From: Panonychus citri
Taxonomy: Eukaryota; Arthropoda; Arachnida; Trombidiformes; Tetranychidae
DNA: 64,000 nucleotides
NCBI RefSeq assembly: GCF_014898815.1
Contig: NW_026515473.1
Span: 310,001 to 374,000 of the forward strand
Direction: 5' to 3'
Shown: positions 28,101 to 39,854 of the stretch, piece after piece
Numbering within the stretch: position 1 is the stretch's first letter
Layout of the letters: each line of letters opens with the position of its first letter
Notes under the pieces: generated by a model
What the model was told of the DNA's origin: nothing
Database searches by the model: none
What the model saw: the letters and a program-made list of their open reading frames with translations, nothing else
Program-made: the position numbers and the translations under genes

Positions 28101-30866
28101 AATCGAGCCTGGAGTTTTGTCCAATGTGTCCAAGCAGTGCCCATTATGGTCGGTGTACCAATAACAGGTAACTATTATACATGAAAATGAAGACAAATCA
28201 ACTTGAAACAATCCAATTTTTTTTGTCTATCCCACTTTCCATTATAAAGGATTAAGATATTACACAAAAAAAGACAATTAGACTCAAGTAAATGTATTAT
28301 TATTATCTTATAATGTAATAATATGATAAATTGAAAGGATAATAGATTAATGTAATAAATGGTAATGTGTATTAGTAGAGTTAATTGTAGATGATGATGA
28401 TGAGAATAATGATCTAAATCAACTAGAAGAAGGCGGAAAAAAAATATCAGAGAAAATGAATTGAAAGAAAGTGAATGGAAACATATTAGTGGATAAAAGG
28501 ATAAAACTGTTTGAGGTTAAATCAGATTGATTTCGGAAACAATAAATACTACATTGGGAAAAGATCATGAAAGAAACGAAACAAATCATTGTGAATCATT
28601 TTTCTCATATCAAATAGCAAAGAAATAGGAATAAAAGAAAAAAGAAAAGAAAATCAGTTGAATGATGATAATGATGATGATCATCATGATCATCATGATA
28701 GTAGAGATGATAGACTTACCTAAATCCATGTTAACAGTTTGATGTTTTACTTTCAATCGTCTAATATGTACATTGACCTGATAATAACTGTACCGTTATA
28801 TTTGTGATGATGATGTTGTTCAGGGAAAAGGAAAGATGAATAAACTGCTCAACAAGAGATGAACAATTCTGATTCATGGTGATTACGATGTTCTTACTTT
28901 TTCAATTCCATGCAAATGTCTACGTTAACAGAGAGTTACTTTAGATTTTATCGTAAATTCAATTGTTATATAAGTTGAACATTGATTTCCATTCACTGAA
29001 TTAATATATTAACTATAAAAGAAAAGCTAAATTTCACCTTTACATTTATTGTATTCAGTAAATGATAGTAATATTTTCAATCATATTGATTCGTAGCTTT
29101 GAAACTTTTCCTTGATTATTTTTGGAACTTTTTTTCTTGGAATCGGATTATTAATTTGAACAATCAATTGATTCTTATTATCAGGTTTCATCTCTGAGTA
29201 TTATGGTAACAAATCAGGATTCTTTTTATCATCTTTTTGTACTGCTTTTGGTTCGTTAACTTTATTCCTAATCGATGGGTCCAAACGTTCATATGATGAT
29301 AGTAAACATAAGATATCGAGTTTATCACCTGAACGAACCTATGGTTTTACTACATCGGGAATGGCCTTGGATAATTATGAGACGAGTCCAGTTCCTTATG
29401 GTATACCTGAGGGCAGGGTTTTCATTGACCCTCTTGTTTTCACGAGTCGACCTTTGATTCCTGGTCCAAATGGGACTGACAATTTGGCTCAGGTCAATTT
29501 CACTGCTCTGAAAGCTTTATCAGCAGCGGCTGCAGCGGCCGCGGCATCTTCATCATCGTCCAGTCATCATCATCACCATCATCATGTTTCTCATCCAAGT
29601 TTATTGGGTCAAGTTGGTTCCAATCATCCAACTAACGGTGAATCTTGTGGTGAACTTTATTCATCAGTTAATCAGCATTCGTGTGGACCAAATAATATTT
29701 TCAATTCATCGGGTTTAACCAATAATAGTGGACAAAATTCATCCTCACCAAGTACCATTACAACAACGACAACAACAGCGGCAGCCGCGGCTGCAGCAAG
29801 TGCCGAGTTAACTTGTATCTCTGAGGAAGTTTTCATGGAAAATTTAATCGATGATTATTGTCAAGCTGATTGTATTCACCCAAATTCGGAAGAAAAATAT
29901 TTAATGTTATCCGAAATCAATAAGTCTCATAATCACCATCATCTAAATCAGATGAATGAATCAACTCACAATAATTTATCATCTTTTGGTAAACACTCAA
30001 CGGAAACTAATGTGACACCGGGTAAATCGATTCTCAATAGATTCAATTTGACACCTTTATTAACCGGTGACATGGATCTATTTGAGAACAGTTATCCTTC
30101 CCGAGGTGGAATGAAATTTCATCCAGTCCAAAGACGAGCCTCTCTTCCAATAATAAGTAATACCGCTAGTTCGGCATATCTAAGTGATCTTAACTGTCAC
30201 CGTCATAACGGTGAAGGTTCAACTACAACCGACGAAGGGTTAACAAACAAATTGGCAGCAATGGAAGGCGATATTGAAGGTTTTCTTGGCGATCTTCTTA
30301 ATCGTAAATTATCATCTTCGACCATGGTCACTTCAGAAAACGGTATAAACGATTGTTGTTCAATTGCCAATAACAATAATGGCGGATTACGATGGCGATC
30401 TGCCAGTGAATCAACGGGATATATTGGAGATGAAGGTGGTTCAGATGATTCCAATTCTGATCAGGATCGATTAGTAAATCGTTGTTCAGGTTGCCTTAGA
30501 TTCGTTCAACATAATCATGGTCATCAAGGGATCGCCATCAATGATGGTGGTGATCAAATTGATTCTCCGTTGATTGTGAAAAATCATCAACACCAATCGA
30601 TTAGCCAAGAAAATCATCAAGTTCGACAATCATTTAATCAACCAGAGACAATTAATTCAGTCTCACAATCTTCATCACAACCTCTTCCCTCACCAATCAC
30701 AGAATCAACGCCAGAATTATTTACAGAGACGAAACTATCAGAGACTAAATCAACAATAGAAAGTCCAACAATTAAACATAATTTAATCACCGATGAGAAA
30801 GAAATTAATGATTATGATAATATTAATCATTCTAAAAGATTCAACGAGGAATCGGTCAAAGACTGA
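16407..30866 (+). CDS. SLC16/monocarboxylate-transporter-like MFS membrane transporter
   Basis: Proposed exons are 16407-16620, 16872-17075, 22256-22589, 24504-24972, 27786-28167 and 29185-30866. All have GT-AG borders and phases that add up to 1094 residues. The MCT family signature [D/E]GGWGW appears as YPEGGWGW at the start of TM1. The second MCT motif is YFKKRREFVEIFVSTGNGLG after TM4. The exon at 22256 supplies roughly TM2-TM5. The exon at 24504 gives TM6 (WRTGFQSLALVAF), a long Asn/His-rich cytoplasmic loop and TM7. The exons at 27786 and 29185 give TM8-TM12 (including GFFLGGYMYSLKMYVYEKV and SGFFLSSFCTAFGSLTLFL). An unusually long C-tail of roughly 500 residues follows, with poly-Ala, poly-Ser, poly-His and poly-Thr tracts. 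Known MCTs carry monocarboxylates, or thyroid hormone and aromatic amino acids, across the plasma membrane; the substrate here cannot be told. The join 16620/16872 is uncertain (see findings). If it is wrong, translation could start at the ATG at 16904, just before the signature. Confidence 0.9.
16621..16871 (+). other. 251-bp candidate intron or exitron inside the first transporter exon
   Basis: The donor CAG|GTAATA and acceptor ATTCCAG|GT join in phase 1 and restore a single reading frame. Read through, the segment is open in two successive frames and encodes His/Gln/Thr/Pro-rich sequence, but its length (251, not a multiple of 3) shifts the frame. The alternatives are a natural frameshift or a base error in a CAA/CAC-rich tract. 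Confidence 0.5.
17076..22255 (+). other. 5.2-kb intron 2 of the transporter gene
   Basis: The donor is GCAG|GTAAGT and the acceptor is a long T-rich tract ending in CTTAG. It is mostly AT-rich filler with ATC repeats (about 20120 and 20315) and a (GA)n tract at 21305-21333. One protein-like ORF behind a T-rich TTTCAG lies at 20862-21017 and is discussed as a finding. Confidence 0.75.
21305..21333. repeat. (GA)n microsatellite
   Basis: This is a pure AG/GA run within the long transporter intron. Confidence 0.9.
22590..24503 (+). other. intron 3 of the transporter gene
   Basis: The border is AG|GTAAGC in phase 2, with acceptor CAACAG. Nothing else is recognised in its 1.9 kb. Confidence 0.75.
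24973..27785 (+). other. intron 4 of the transporter gene
   Basis: This is a phase 0 intron with donor CTG|GTAAGT and acceptor AAATAG. It contains the longest pure CT microsatellite in the window (25141-25196). The rest is AT-rich with many short CAATTAA-like motifs. Confidence 0.75.
25141..25196. repeat. (CT)28 microsatellite
   Basis: This is 56 bp of uninterrupted CT. Confidence 0.95.
28168..29184 (+). other. intron 5 of the transporter gene
   Basis: This is a phase 1 intron with donor ACAG|GTAACT and acceptor TTATCAG. No other feature is seen. Confidence 0.75.
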
Positions 30867-32445
30867 ATGACCTTTGGTGACATGATGAAAGAGGAAAACA
30901 AATTGTTAATTCTTAATCCGATTATGTAGTAAAAATTGTTAATTGTTTTCGATTTTTTTTCTACTTTTCTATTCTCAATGTTTTTCCGTTAATCGATTCA
31001 TCGATTGGAAAAAAAAGTTCTTAATTATCGCCATTAATTTACCATCATCATCATCAGTGTTTTCTAATTAATGTTTAATCCGATTGTTTAATTGAAATTG
31101 ATGTTAACAACATCGACAATCAACAAACAAGAAAAAGTGATTAAGTAAAAAAAGATTTAATTATCTTGGAAATTGTCTTCGTAATGTCCTAAATCGATTT
31201 GTTTCATTTTCTTTTTTTACACTTTCATGATAATTTCTTTTCCCTGAAAATCATTATCTGATCATCTTTGTTAATTGTCAAACTTTTCTAATTGTAAGTA
31301 ATCAATTTCCAATAATCAATTCGTAATTGCGAATGAGAGAGAGAGGAACGAAATTTTTTTCTCTCCAAAATTCCAACTTTTCATTTCATTTTGTTCATAT
31401 TGAATATCCACAAGAATATATATTTCTCTTGGTGAAAACTCACTGACACAATGAACTTTTCTTATTGTATAAAGGAAAAGGAAATGGATTCCCAACAATT
31501 GATCATTTCATTTTCCATCCAAAATCCTTCCACATCTACAGTGTATCTTTCAAGAAATTTGAAATGAAATTAAATCTTCATGATGTTATTCACCAAATCA
31601 CCTCAATATCTTTGACAATTTGAAACATTTTCATCTCTAAATGATTTAGAAAGATCAACAAATTCAGATAAATATCATTGGAATAATAATTGATCCTAAT
31701 CATTGGTACTCGATTTTGATTGTAGTTTATCAAGGTAATCATCAAGTGGACATTCAGCCATCATGATTTGTGGATGAAATTAAATCATCAATCGATGGCG
31801 ACTATTGAAATGGTAATTTTATGTTTTGTTTTGATTCGTATTTGCTTGACCAATTTAGAATTGAGTTCGGAGTGATGAGAAAAAGGAAATTATCAGAATA
31901 AGAGAAGATAAAAGTTCTGGTGGTAATCATTGACTCAGCGATTCATTTGTAAGCTTTTTTTTTATGAAAGAATCAAAGTGTAACCTCATATATGTACGAG
32001 GGAGAATTGAGACAAATGTAAGAAAGGAAAAAGGAAGATGAAAGATTAGGATGATAAAAAAAGAAGATGATGAAGAGAGTTGATTCCATGATCTGATTGA
32101 AAAAAGAGCTTAGAATAAAATCAATGATATGGACAATGTTGATTTCGATACGAAACTTTTTCCTCTCCATGTTGATCGATAAGACTTATGGATGTTCATG
32201 GCTCATTTACTTTGATCTGCCTTCAGGTTCAGAATGTTGATCATCACCATGATGGAAAATTTTGGTTTACAGAATGAATCAGCTGATTGATTAAGTGAAT
32301 GAAAGATGAAACTGTTTTCCACTTTCTCTTCACCATCACGATTTTCCATTCTATTTCCATGAATACATCTAATTTGGCTGATAAAAGACTTTAATTACTA
32401 CCTTCATTTGAAAGAATCATGATGATGATGATTAACTTAATCTCC

Positions 32446-32498
<53 letters not shown>

Positions 32499-34136
32499 AT
32501 TTTCGACAATTGTTCTCATCTATTGTTCATCATTGATGATCATCTGATCATCATTTTGCTTACCGTTTAATCTTGTGTTATATTCATTATTAAATCAATC
32601 AAGAGTTACAATCTCCTTCTTTTGTTTCCAGAATATTGAATTATCTACCATGGGAATCAATGATCACTCTGGTACAACTTTCATTCACATTCGAGTCTGT
32701 TGATGACAATACAATCAAAAGAACAAAAAAAAATCGAGTCTAAAAGTATCTAATTCTGGAATTGGGTGAATCAACATGGAAAAGTATTAATCCAATGTTA
32801 CTTTTTATACACACCAGAGTCAATGAATCTTTTGGATCTGTTATTTTCTTCATAATCATCAATAATGAACTTTGTTTACCCAGAGGTAACTTCTCATCCT
32901 CTCTCTCCACCTTACAATGTACTTTCCCTTTTACTCCTACACAGAAAACAAACCTTTGACCTTTTTTGATTAAAGCGAAACTTAAAAAGTAAATATAAGT
33001 TTACTGAGAATCAAATCAATCAGCAGTATTCAAATTCTGAGTTTGATTTCATTTTTTGTCTCACCAGCATGAATTACTCAGGCGCCAATCTGAACTTTCA
33101 TATATTAATAGCACATTGAGGTAAATGATAAGACTCAAATATAAATATATAAAAAGAAAATGGCTTCATTAATAACCTCGAAAACTTTGAAAATAATTCA
33201 ACAGAATTCCGATCATCGAATGACATTGAAAGTAACTTATATATAAGTTCTGGAAGAACTAGAATGACTTTGAAGAGTCGAATATGAACCAAACTCTGAG
33301 GTCCAAATGCTTAAAGAATATGATAGTATTTAGAAAAAAACTTGGGACATTCTACACATTTGAAATAGAACAGAACTTTTTCCTTCTTGTCATGAGAAAC
33401 ATTTATTGTTTATCTTTGCTTGGAACTTTGTTTGATGAACTATCAAGTTATTCTGATTCCCTGAAGGGTAATGATTTTATCAAGAAAACAGGGAGAACGA
33501 TGAAATAAAATGGAAACAAATAATTCACTTGAAACTGAATAGATGTGATTTCTAACCAAAGATTTTTGTTTCTATTCTGTCACTCGAATTGCTCCATGAT
33601 CATCTCATGTTCTAATCATGTACAGTAGATTAATCAAGAGAAACCCACTTACTATTATCAATTTAATAGATTATTTAATGATCATTCAATGGTGAGAGTA
33701 AATTTAGTGTGGTAATGAATTTTTTTTTTCGTAGAATTTCAGTTTTTAACATGATAAACGTAAGAGATAAATGATGAAAATTCTGAAAAAGAAAAAAAAG
33801 TTCAGTAGAAATGATTTTCTCTTCTTCTCGTGTTGTTGTTTCATCGGTTTTTTGCTTCTTTGGTGGAACAAAAAAATGGTACTTTAATTTTATCTCTCAC
33901 TAAATGAACTACATGATGATGATTTTCAGCTGATTCTGTGAAGAGTAATGATGATATGTAATGATGAATATGATGGTTATCATGAAGAGGAAGAAAAAAA
34001 AAGGATTGAACTTGATTTTCAGTTTCCAAGTTTGGAACAAGTTTTGTTGTTGATTGGTTGTTACAGGTAAACAGTTATCTTTGTAACGGTAAATGAACTT
34101 TCGGTGATAAATTGATCGTTATTAGTTTTTCCGGTC
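30867..34136. other. intergenic region between convergent transporter and cathepsin genes
   Basis: The two genes end towards each other here, so the stretch holds both 3' UTRs. No exon or RNA gene is recognised. A 42-bp (CT)n tract lies at 32452-32493. Confidence 0.5.
32452..32493. repeat. (CT)n microsatellite
   Basis: This is a CT run of about 42 bp in the intergenic region. Confidence 0.9.
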
Positions 34137-35758
34137 TCAATCAATTGATTTAATCCAAACCGCTGAAACCTCCGCCGTTATGTCACATGTATTGTTACCA
34201 ATAGCGATCTGTAGGTAACCATCCATACCCCAATTGGTACCCCAAGTATTACGAGCAATATAATAAGGGATATCATCTAATCAACGGTAAACAATTTAAA
34301 AGATACAAAAAGTAAGATAAAAATTAGAGTAAAACAAATAATAATAATAATTCACTGATAGTAAGGTTAACAAATTGGTGAATGAGTGTAGTAATATCAG
34401 TCAGACATGAACGGAACAGGAAAAGGTGAGTTACAATTACGATTGTAGTTGATTGATAAAGGTGTTTATGTGATGAATATCAATTGATTGATTTTTTTAC
34501 AAGACCATTTCATGGTCAATTAATGAGTTAATTAATATATGTGTGTGTTGATATTTTTATTATTATGATTTAATGATTACCTTGCAAATTGTAGCCTACA
34601 ATTTGGACTGCGTGGTTGGCATCTTGGCCACAATTTTCGTGAATAGTACCATTAACATAGTGTTGCCATATTGACGCATCGGCGGCGGCCATTAAAGGTC
34701 CATGATTAGCAATTAACTGTAACATATTTTCCTCGTGTCCAGTTTGTCTAATTAGCCAATTAATTAGTATATTATCTGATTGTAAATGAAGGTAAATAAT
34801 ATCAACATGTAATACTTACCGGTGACAAGTGAAATTGGATTCAATTTGAACTCCATTGGTTATATTGGGTTGACGACACTGACCAGAGTCCAGTCTAAGA
34901 GGATAATCTGTTTCCTTTAATAGGGTGACGTTATTTTTCACAATCCAATTTAAGGCTTCGCAAAGGTCACCTCCGTTACAACCGTAATTATTATCTGAAC
35001 AATCAAGTAATTGTTGAGCACTTAATCTGGTGAATTTATTTGTTTCCAGTGCAACCATTGAGCTAATTGTTTCGGTAACGGTGTGAGCCCAACAAGAGCC
35101 ACATTTACCTTGAGCAATTACATTACCAATTATACCCTTTGACCTCCAATCAACTTGAGGTGGAAGAGTTTTAATTATCTTGTCCATACTTAAATCACCA
35201 TCATCTTGATTAGTTAAATTGTTACCATTATATTGAGATGATGATAATAACAATCGTTTGGAGCCTGTAACGTCATTTCGTTGCTTATAACGTTTACCAA
35301 TCGTTTTAATAACTGATTGAAATTGTGAAGAAAAAATAAAAACACAAATATTAATCACTTTTCGTGTGTAACAATTTAATTTAGTTGATTAGGTTAATTG
35401 TTTACCTTTACTCTTAAATTCTGTCAAAGTTAAATCAGTAAAAGGAGTTAATCCAAACAAAGCACTGTTTGGATGTTTACGTTGATTGTTAAGATTTTTA
35501 ATCTTCTCAATTGATCTCTGTTTACAATTAATTAATTGAATTGGAAGAAAATTTTCTTGTAATTAAGATAATTAAGCAATTAGGGTTTGATTGTTTTCTT
35601 ACCTGAAAGATTGTGAATCGATGCCAATATTCAGATGAATTAAAAGTGTAATTCTTATTGTAAACTTTGATAAATTGTCTAAATTGTTGCTCTTGTTGAA
35701 TAAAATTAGCAGAAAATGTAATTAGTTGATAAATCAACGTGTAAATTGAAATATTCAT
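34137..35758 (-). CDS. CTSO: cathepsin O-like papain-family (C1A) cysteine peptidase, complete
   Basis: Exons in transcript order are 35758-35603, 35517-35406, 35312-34820, 34747-34581 and 34276-34137. All borders are GT-AG, phases are 0, 1, 2, 1, and the protein is 355 residues. Residues 1-16 look like a signal peptide. An inhibitor-I29-like propeptide follows (FIKVYNKNYTFNSSEYWHRF to FGLTPFTDLTLTEF). The mature enzyme starts near 139 (LPPQVDW). The oxyanion Gln157 and catalytic Cys163 lie in QGKCGSCWAHT, His299 in NHAVQIVGY and Asn319 in RNTWGTNWG. Features shared with cathepsin O rather than L or B are DCSDNNYGCNGG, ALNWIVKNNVTLLKETDYPL, DASIWQHYVNGTI and the short CDITAEVSAVW end. It is expected to be a lysosomal or secreted endopeptidase. 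The residues after the catalytic Cys are W-A-H-T where the family normally has W-A-F-S. I used the ATG at 35758; the frame extends two codons further up without another ATG. Confidence 0.93.
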
Positions 35759-36791
35759 CGTCAATCAATCAAAGAGTTACAATTTACAGTTAAGACAATT
35801 TAATGATCAACTAATCATCTTGATTTACTATTAAGGTGCTTATTTGTTTTCAAAATGATTAATAACAATCGTTTAATTGCTAAATCATCAGAAAAGAAAA
35901 CGCAATTCAAATCAAATTGTTCATTTTCAATGATACTTACAAATTGTATCACAATTAATCTTATTACTTCAATCAAGGGCTAAATCATTTCAAGTTGTAA
36001 TTATATTACATTAAATTGTCTCATTGTAAGGATAATGTGTGTTTTTAAATTGTTACAATTCATTGTCAATTGTTAAGTAAATCATTTGGTAACAATTTTG
36101 CTGTTTATCGGTTTAAATTGTATTAATACAACGAGAAAAAAAAATAATAAATAAAAATAAGTTACAATTATATTAACCATTACAATCAATCATTATTTGA
36201 GAACCACAATTGATTTAAAAAATATAATCAAAGATTAGTTAATGTTGATGGGATGATGATGATGATGATGGTTTGATTTGTTGATTAAATTACAATTAAA
36301 TGAGATTAAGTGATTAACTATTTTTGTTCTTGAAGAAACGTTGATTATATAATTTGAACGTTGTTAAGGTGATCGTTTAGTTGATTGATATTTAAAAGTA
36401 CAAGTATTTACAATAATTGCAATTTTTTCAATTCGTTTCTTGAACAATTAAGTTAACTAAACAGTGATTGAGAAAACGATAGATTGACAATTGAGTGGGT
36501 TAAAAATGTTACTACTTATGATTAAAATTGTCATCATGAGAAAATATTTTTACAGTTTTACAATTTTGTAACAAATTATTACTAATTTGATTACATCATG
36601 TAAATAGATTTGATCTAATGAGTTAATATATTCCCGTTAATTACTATCATCATCATCATCATCATCATATTTGATAATTAATTTGTTCAATTTCAAACAA
36701 ATTGATTCAGCTTCAAGTAAATAAGATTTTTTTGTTTTAGTTAAAGTGTTGATTAAATTGTAAAATAAACTATTAATTGATAAGCTTATTG
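35759..36791. other. spacer between cathepsin O and DONSON genes (same strand)
   Basis: This 1-kb AT-rich stretch contains the cathepsin promoter and the DONSON 3' end. An ATC repeat lies near 36645-36668. No TATA box or other site stands out. Confidence 0.5.
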
Positions 36792-38746
36792 TCAATTTAC
36801 AAAAAATTTTCCACCTTTGCAGCTAATTGATGAATGGCTGATTTTGCTTTGATTAGTTTTAGAGCATAAATCTTGTATTAATTGTTGTTCTAATCCACAA
36901 TCATGTAGACTTTCAGAGGCAAAGATCACTTTGGTTTCATCTTTACTATCATCATCCTTGTCGATTGAATGAACGGTCGCCATTGGTGAACAATAATCGT
37001 AATTGACAAGATTAGCGGTAAAATCGCCAATGGTTTCTTTAAATAATTCACATAAACTGTCCACCATATTGGGTAATATTGGCCCTCGAATTTCAAGACT
37101 GTACATTGATGCGGCTTTTTCGGACATATTGTTTTGCTTTAATTTGAGAAAATGAAGTTGAGCTCCTTCAAAAGCGACTGGGGCCAAAAGAGTCGGTGGT
37201 ACAAAGGCGAGTGATCCGGTTGTTTTGAGAATTATCTTGGAATTTGATAAAAATGGAATCAAATCTTGAGCGTTCGATCCTTTGATTAAAACTAGAGTGG
37301 AGTTGACATTTTTTCTCACTGAACTGTAAGGAGAAAAGGATAAAGATAAACAATCAATTGATTAGTTTGTGTTGAAACAAAGAAGAAAGTAAAAAGTTTA
37401 ACATTGGATTAGAAATTTACTTTTTGGTTCTTTTGGGTTTATTGATGGATGAAGATTCTTGTATGCTAACACCAATACTTTCGAGAAAATTTGAAGCATC
37501 TTCGTCTTCATCGAGCATTCTATTAATTAGAAGAGAAAGAGAATATTAAACAACTTAGATCGATCATTTGTTGAGAGAAGTTTATCTACTTACGAAGGTC
37601 CGAAAATTTCTTCATTTAAAGCTTTTTCCTTTTCTTCGTCGGCTTTTTCTTCTTCTTTTGAAAGTTCAATCTCTTTTTCCAAAAGTGGCATGGAAAATTC
37701 AATACCTTCTTCTTTGAGCATTTTCCTAAATCCATCGGTAGTCGGTGTTATATATACATGGATCTCATCAATTCCACCGACTCCTGGTGCTTGAAAAAGT
37801 GCAGTAAATGAATGAGCGCATAGATAAAAGTACGCACACTGTCTTGCTCGAATAAGATCATACAAGTCTTTAAAACTAGAACAATATTCTTGGAGTAAAT
37901 CTTCACTCATTGGACGACTTATTGGTGCCAATTTACATCGATTATTTATCCTTGGAAATAAATCAAAACCAGGAAGATGAGGATATCTCCAAACGAAACA
38001 ATGTTTCTTCAATAGAGCTGCAGCACTTATAGCAACAGTTTTCGTTGTGTCACTGGTTGACATTAAAGAAGATGATGAAAGGGAAGGTTTTAATGTTGTT
38101 GATTTTTGTGTCGTGTCTTGAGGGAATGTTGTTGGTGTACAACGGACAAATGAAGAGGTTCCAGTGGCACTTTCAGTAGCACTGAAATAACCTTTATAAG
38201 GAAAAGGTTTATAGCTGAAAAAACGAAGTCTAGTTTTCAAAGTCCAATCGATTGGTATACGTGTGAGTCCGCCATTTTTTTCCTTTTTACAAACTAAAGA
38301 GTAAAACAAGAAAGAGGCAGAGAAGAAAAAGAAAAACATTTTGACATTATAAATATTTTCTTGTTGTTGTTGATAAAAAGAATCAAAAATAGATTGAGTA
38401 AAATAAACAGAACTGAAAAAAACTCACTTGAAGGAGCCTCAATATTGGCGTCTTCATCTATAAGATCACTTAATGGAACCGAAGATTCCTCGGTAACAAT
38501 TTTACGTGGTGTTTTTTTCGGTGTTTTTCTTGGTGTTCCCTTTCTTCTAGATGTTTTAGGACTTTTATAAGCTTTAGCTGGAGAATTAAAATTAATACAC
38601 TTTAATGGAGAAACAAATAACTTCTTTCTTGGTCCAGATTCACTGAGAAGAGTTGAAGGTGAACATTTCCTTTTCCTTTTACCAAAAATATCTGAAGGTT
38701 TCATTAAATGTGGTGAAAATTTACCGGGTGACTTTGAAGGAGCCAT
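36792..38746 (-). CDS. DONSON: DONSON / humpty dumpty DNA-replication protein, complete
   Basis: Exons in transcript order are 38746-38428, 38293-37594, 37519-37421 and 37323-36792. Phases are 1, 2, 2, giving 549 residues. The N-terminus (about 1-105) is basic and rich in SP/TP motifs (SPGKF, SPLKC, GTPRKTPKKTPRK), suiting a nuclear, CDK-regulated protein. The core matches DONSON in order: IPIDWTLKTRLRF, then WRYPHLPGFDLFPRI, then MSEDLLQEY, then FKDLYDLIRARQCAYFYLC, then FRKMLKEEGIEFSMPL, then NFLESIGV, then STLVLIKG, then PPTLLAPVAFEGAQL, then SLEIRGPILPNMV, and a C-terminal HDCGLEQQLIQDL. DONSON acts at replication origins and forks (CMG helicase assembly and fork protection). Length is close to the vertebrate protein. 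Introns are short (134, 74 and 97 bp), unlike the neighbouring genes. I am confident of the family; fine function is inferred from orthologues. Confidence 0.94.
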
Positions 38747-38875
38747 AATGAAGTAGAATAAAATAAAATAAATAAGAATATCACAAAATGTTAATATTAA
38801 TTAAAGAAAAATAATTTTCAACAATTGACAAGAAAACCAAAATCTTTGTTTACGTTCTTGATTCTCCAAACTGAA

Positions 38876-38943
38876 CCGCCAAAAATTCGAAAAGTAGCTC
38901 CATCTAGACTTTTCCAGGAGAACTAAAAATCGAAAACCGCCAA
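38876..38943. promoter_or_regulatory. two E2F-like CCGCCAA sites upstream of DONSON
   Basis: CCGCCAAA at 38876-38883 and CCGCCAA at 38937-38943 (TTGGCGG on the other strand) lie about 130-200 bp upstream of the DONSON ATG. They resemble the E2F site TTTSGCGC/TTTGGCGG, which fits an S-phase gene. CG-containing motifs are uncommon in this AT-rich spacer. Chance is not excluded. Confidence 0.3.
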
Positions 38944-39822
38944 TTTCAAATTCACCAGTCGATGTTGAATCGAAACCGAAAATAAAAATTTTAAAACCAA
39001 TTAAATTGTTTAATTAGAACAAACAATTTTCCCCAAATTAAATTAATCATCAATGTAATGAACTGGAAAAAAAAATTTCTATCAAAAACGCAACCGCAAT
39101 TTGTATCATTTGATTGAGAAAAGATAATAATAATTTGTAATTAGCTAATCAAAAAGTGCTAATTGTAAATTATGATAATTGTGCTAATTATTATTATAAT
39201 CACCCGTATATATATTTACAATATTTATATAAAAATTATGATAAAAAAAAATGATTTGGAAGTGAATTTGATAAAAAAAATTAATATTCTGATAAGACAA
39301 AAGCTAAATCAATATAATCAATATAAACTAAATGAATAACTTTAAACAAAAGCCCTGAGGGTAAATTATGAGTAAAATATCAACAAAATTTTATAAATAT
39401 TTTGTAAAGAAACAACAATTTAAATGAAAATTAATCAACAATCAAATCAATCAAGTAATTAGAAACTTTTAACCATTAGAAGGTTAATTATTTGTAAGGA
39501 TTAAATATCATTTGTGTTAAGTGTTAATTAGTTAATACAAAAAAAAAGTTTTCATTATTAATATGAATTATGATTATCACCATTGAGGTAACAACAATTA
39601 ACAACAATATTATCACAGTTAAAAAGCCACAATGATAACAATTAAGTTAATTAGTTGTTAGAGAGAAAGAGAAAAATTAAATAATAATAAACACAAAATG
39701 AATAATTAACAATTTGAAGAAAATTATTTTCCAGGTAAATTCAGTTTCTTCAGGTATGTTATCAGTTAACAATTTGAAAGGTTTTTAAATTATGATTTAT
39801 GAGCTTTAACTTACCTCCATTA

Positions 39823-39854
39823 GTGATGATGATGATGATCATCATCATCATCAC
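39823..39854. repeat. 32-bp perfect palindrome of GAT/ATC triplets
   Basis: The left arm gtgatgatgatgatga is followed directly by its exact reverse complement with no spacer. It could extrude as a cruciform or arise by inverted duplication of a GAT run. Confidence 0.9.
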
